From the NCBI RefSeq assembly GCF_001598295.1, contig NZ_BCYR01000004.1, positions 124,001-188,000 on the forward strand: a DNA stretch of 64,000 nt, in the 5' to 3' direction. Source of the stretch: Klebsiella ornithinolytica NBRC 105727 = ATCC 31898 (GTDB taxonomy: Bacteria; Pseudomonadota; Gammaproteobacteria; Enterobacterales; Enterobacteriaceae). Under the pieces are notes generated by a model, which had not been told where the DNA came from, did not search any database, and saw only the letters and a list, made by a program, of their open reading frames with translations. Shown here in pieces: positions 63,978 to 64,000 of the stretch (positions within the stretch are counted from its first letter, which is position 1; the number at the start of each line of letters is the position of its first letter). A program made the position numbers and the translations under genes.

Positions 63978-64000
63978 ATGGCCTGGCAAACGCATACCGT
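63978..64000 (+). CDS. aidB: AidB start, acyl-CoA dehydrogenase-like stress protein, partial
   Basis: Only the start codon and seven residues are in the window: MAWQTHTV, after AAGGAGAC. E. coli AidB begins MHWQTHTV, and aidB lies downstream of rlmB there. The 196-bp gap before it, divergent from the MFS gene, is its probable promoter region. Identification rests on eight residues and gene order. Confidence 0.65.

Overview
The window is chromosomal DNA of an enterobacterium, most likely Klebsiella or a close relative. The basis is gene order and protein similarity to the Escherichia coli 94-95 minute region, all judged from memory without a database search. Most of the window follows the E. 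coli order: yjdC-dsbD-cutA-dcuA-aspA-fxsA-yjeH-groES-groEL-yjeI-epmB-efp-ecnA-ecnB-gdx-blc-frdDCBA-epmA-mscM-psd-rsgA-orn-glyVXY-queG-nnr-tsaE-amiB-mutL-miaA-hfq-hflXKC-yjeT-purA-nsrR-rnr-rlmB-aidB. The ampC gene that sits between blc and frdD in E. coli is absent, which fits Klebsiella better than Enterobacter or Citrobacter.

Layout. 1-3.4 kb: the tail of a probable GH4 alpha-galactosidase, the CbpA/CbpM co-chaperone pair, a TerC-family membrane protein and a periplasmic DsbA-family thiol oxidoreductase. 3.4-11.7 kb: an accessory island next to tRNA-Phe (pheU). Its far edge repeats 29 bases of the tRNA, it carries IS110 and IS1 remnants, and no integrase gene is visible. Its cargo is a set of sulfur amino acid catabolism genes: a cystathionine gamma-lyase/synthase-type PLP enzyme, an NhaC-family transporter, a RidA deaminase, D-cysteine desulfhydrase and, convergently, a CyuA-type L-cysteine desulfidase. 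Next to pheU is a tandem array with a 164-bp period. Each unit carries a copy of the 3' end of tRNA-Phe, a terminator and structured spacer DNA, much like the tyrT/rtT repeats of E. coli.

11.8-57 kb: core genome. It covers disulfide transport (dsbD), anaerobic fumarate respiration (dcuA, aspA, frdABCD), chaperonins behind a sigma-32 promoter, EF-P with two of its modification enzymes (epmA, epmB), the entericidin pair, a guanidine-II riboswitch in front of gdx, phospholipid synthesis (psd), ribosome assembly (rsgA), three tRNA-Gly genes followed by a segment with DnaA boxes at the datA position, and the tsaE-amiB-mutL-miaA-hfq-hflXKC cluster, purA, nsrR and rnr. dcuA seems to carry an in-frame deletion that removes a conserved motif.

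57.2-61.5 kb: a five-gene operon inserted between rnr and rlmB. It encodes a PLP enzyme of the D-cysteine desulfhydrase/L-cysteate sulfo-lyase family, an Asp/Glu racemase-type enzyme and a complete taurine/sulfonate-type ABC importer. I read it as a system for uptake and breakdown of a sulfonated or thiol amino acid, possibly cysteate. 61.6-64 kb: rlmB, a REP/BIME repeat, an MHS-family MFS transporter and the first codons of aidB.

The two accessory blocks share a theme: release of sulfur and nitrogen from cysteine-like compounds by PLP beta/gamma-elimination, chemistry that makes reactive 2-aminoacrylate and would explain the RidA gene in the island.
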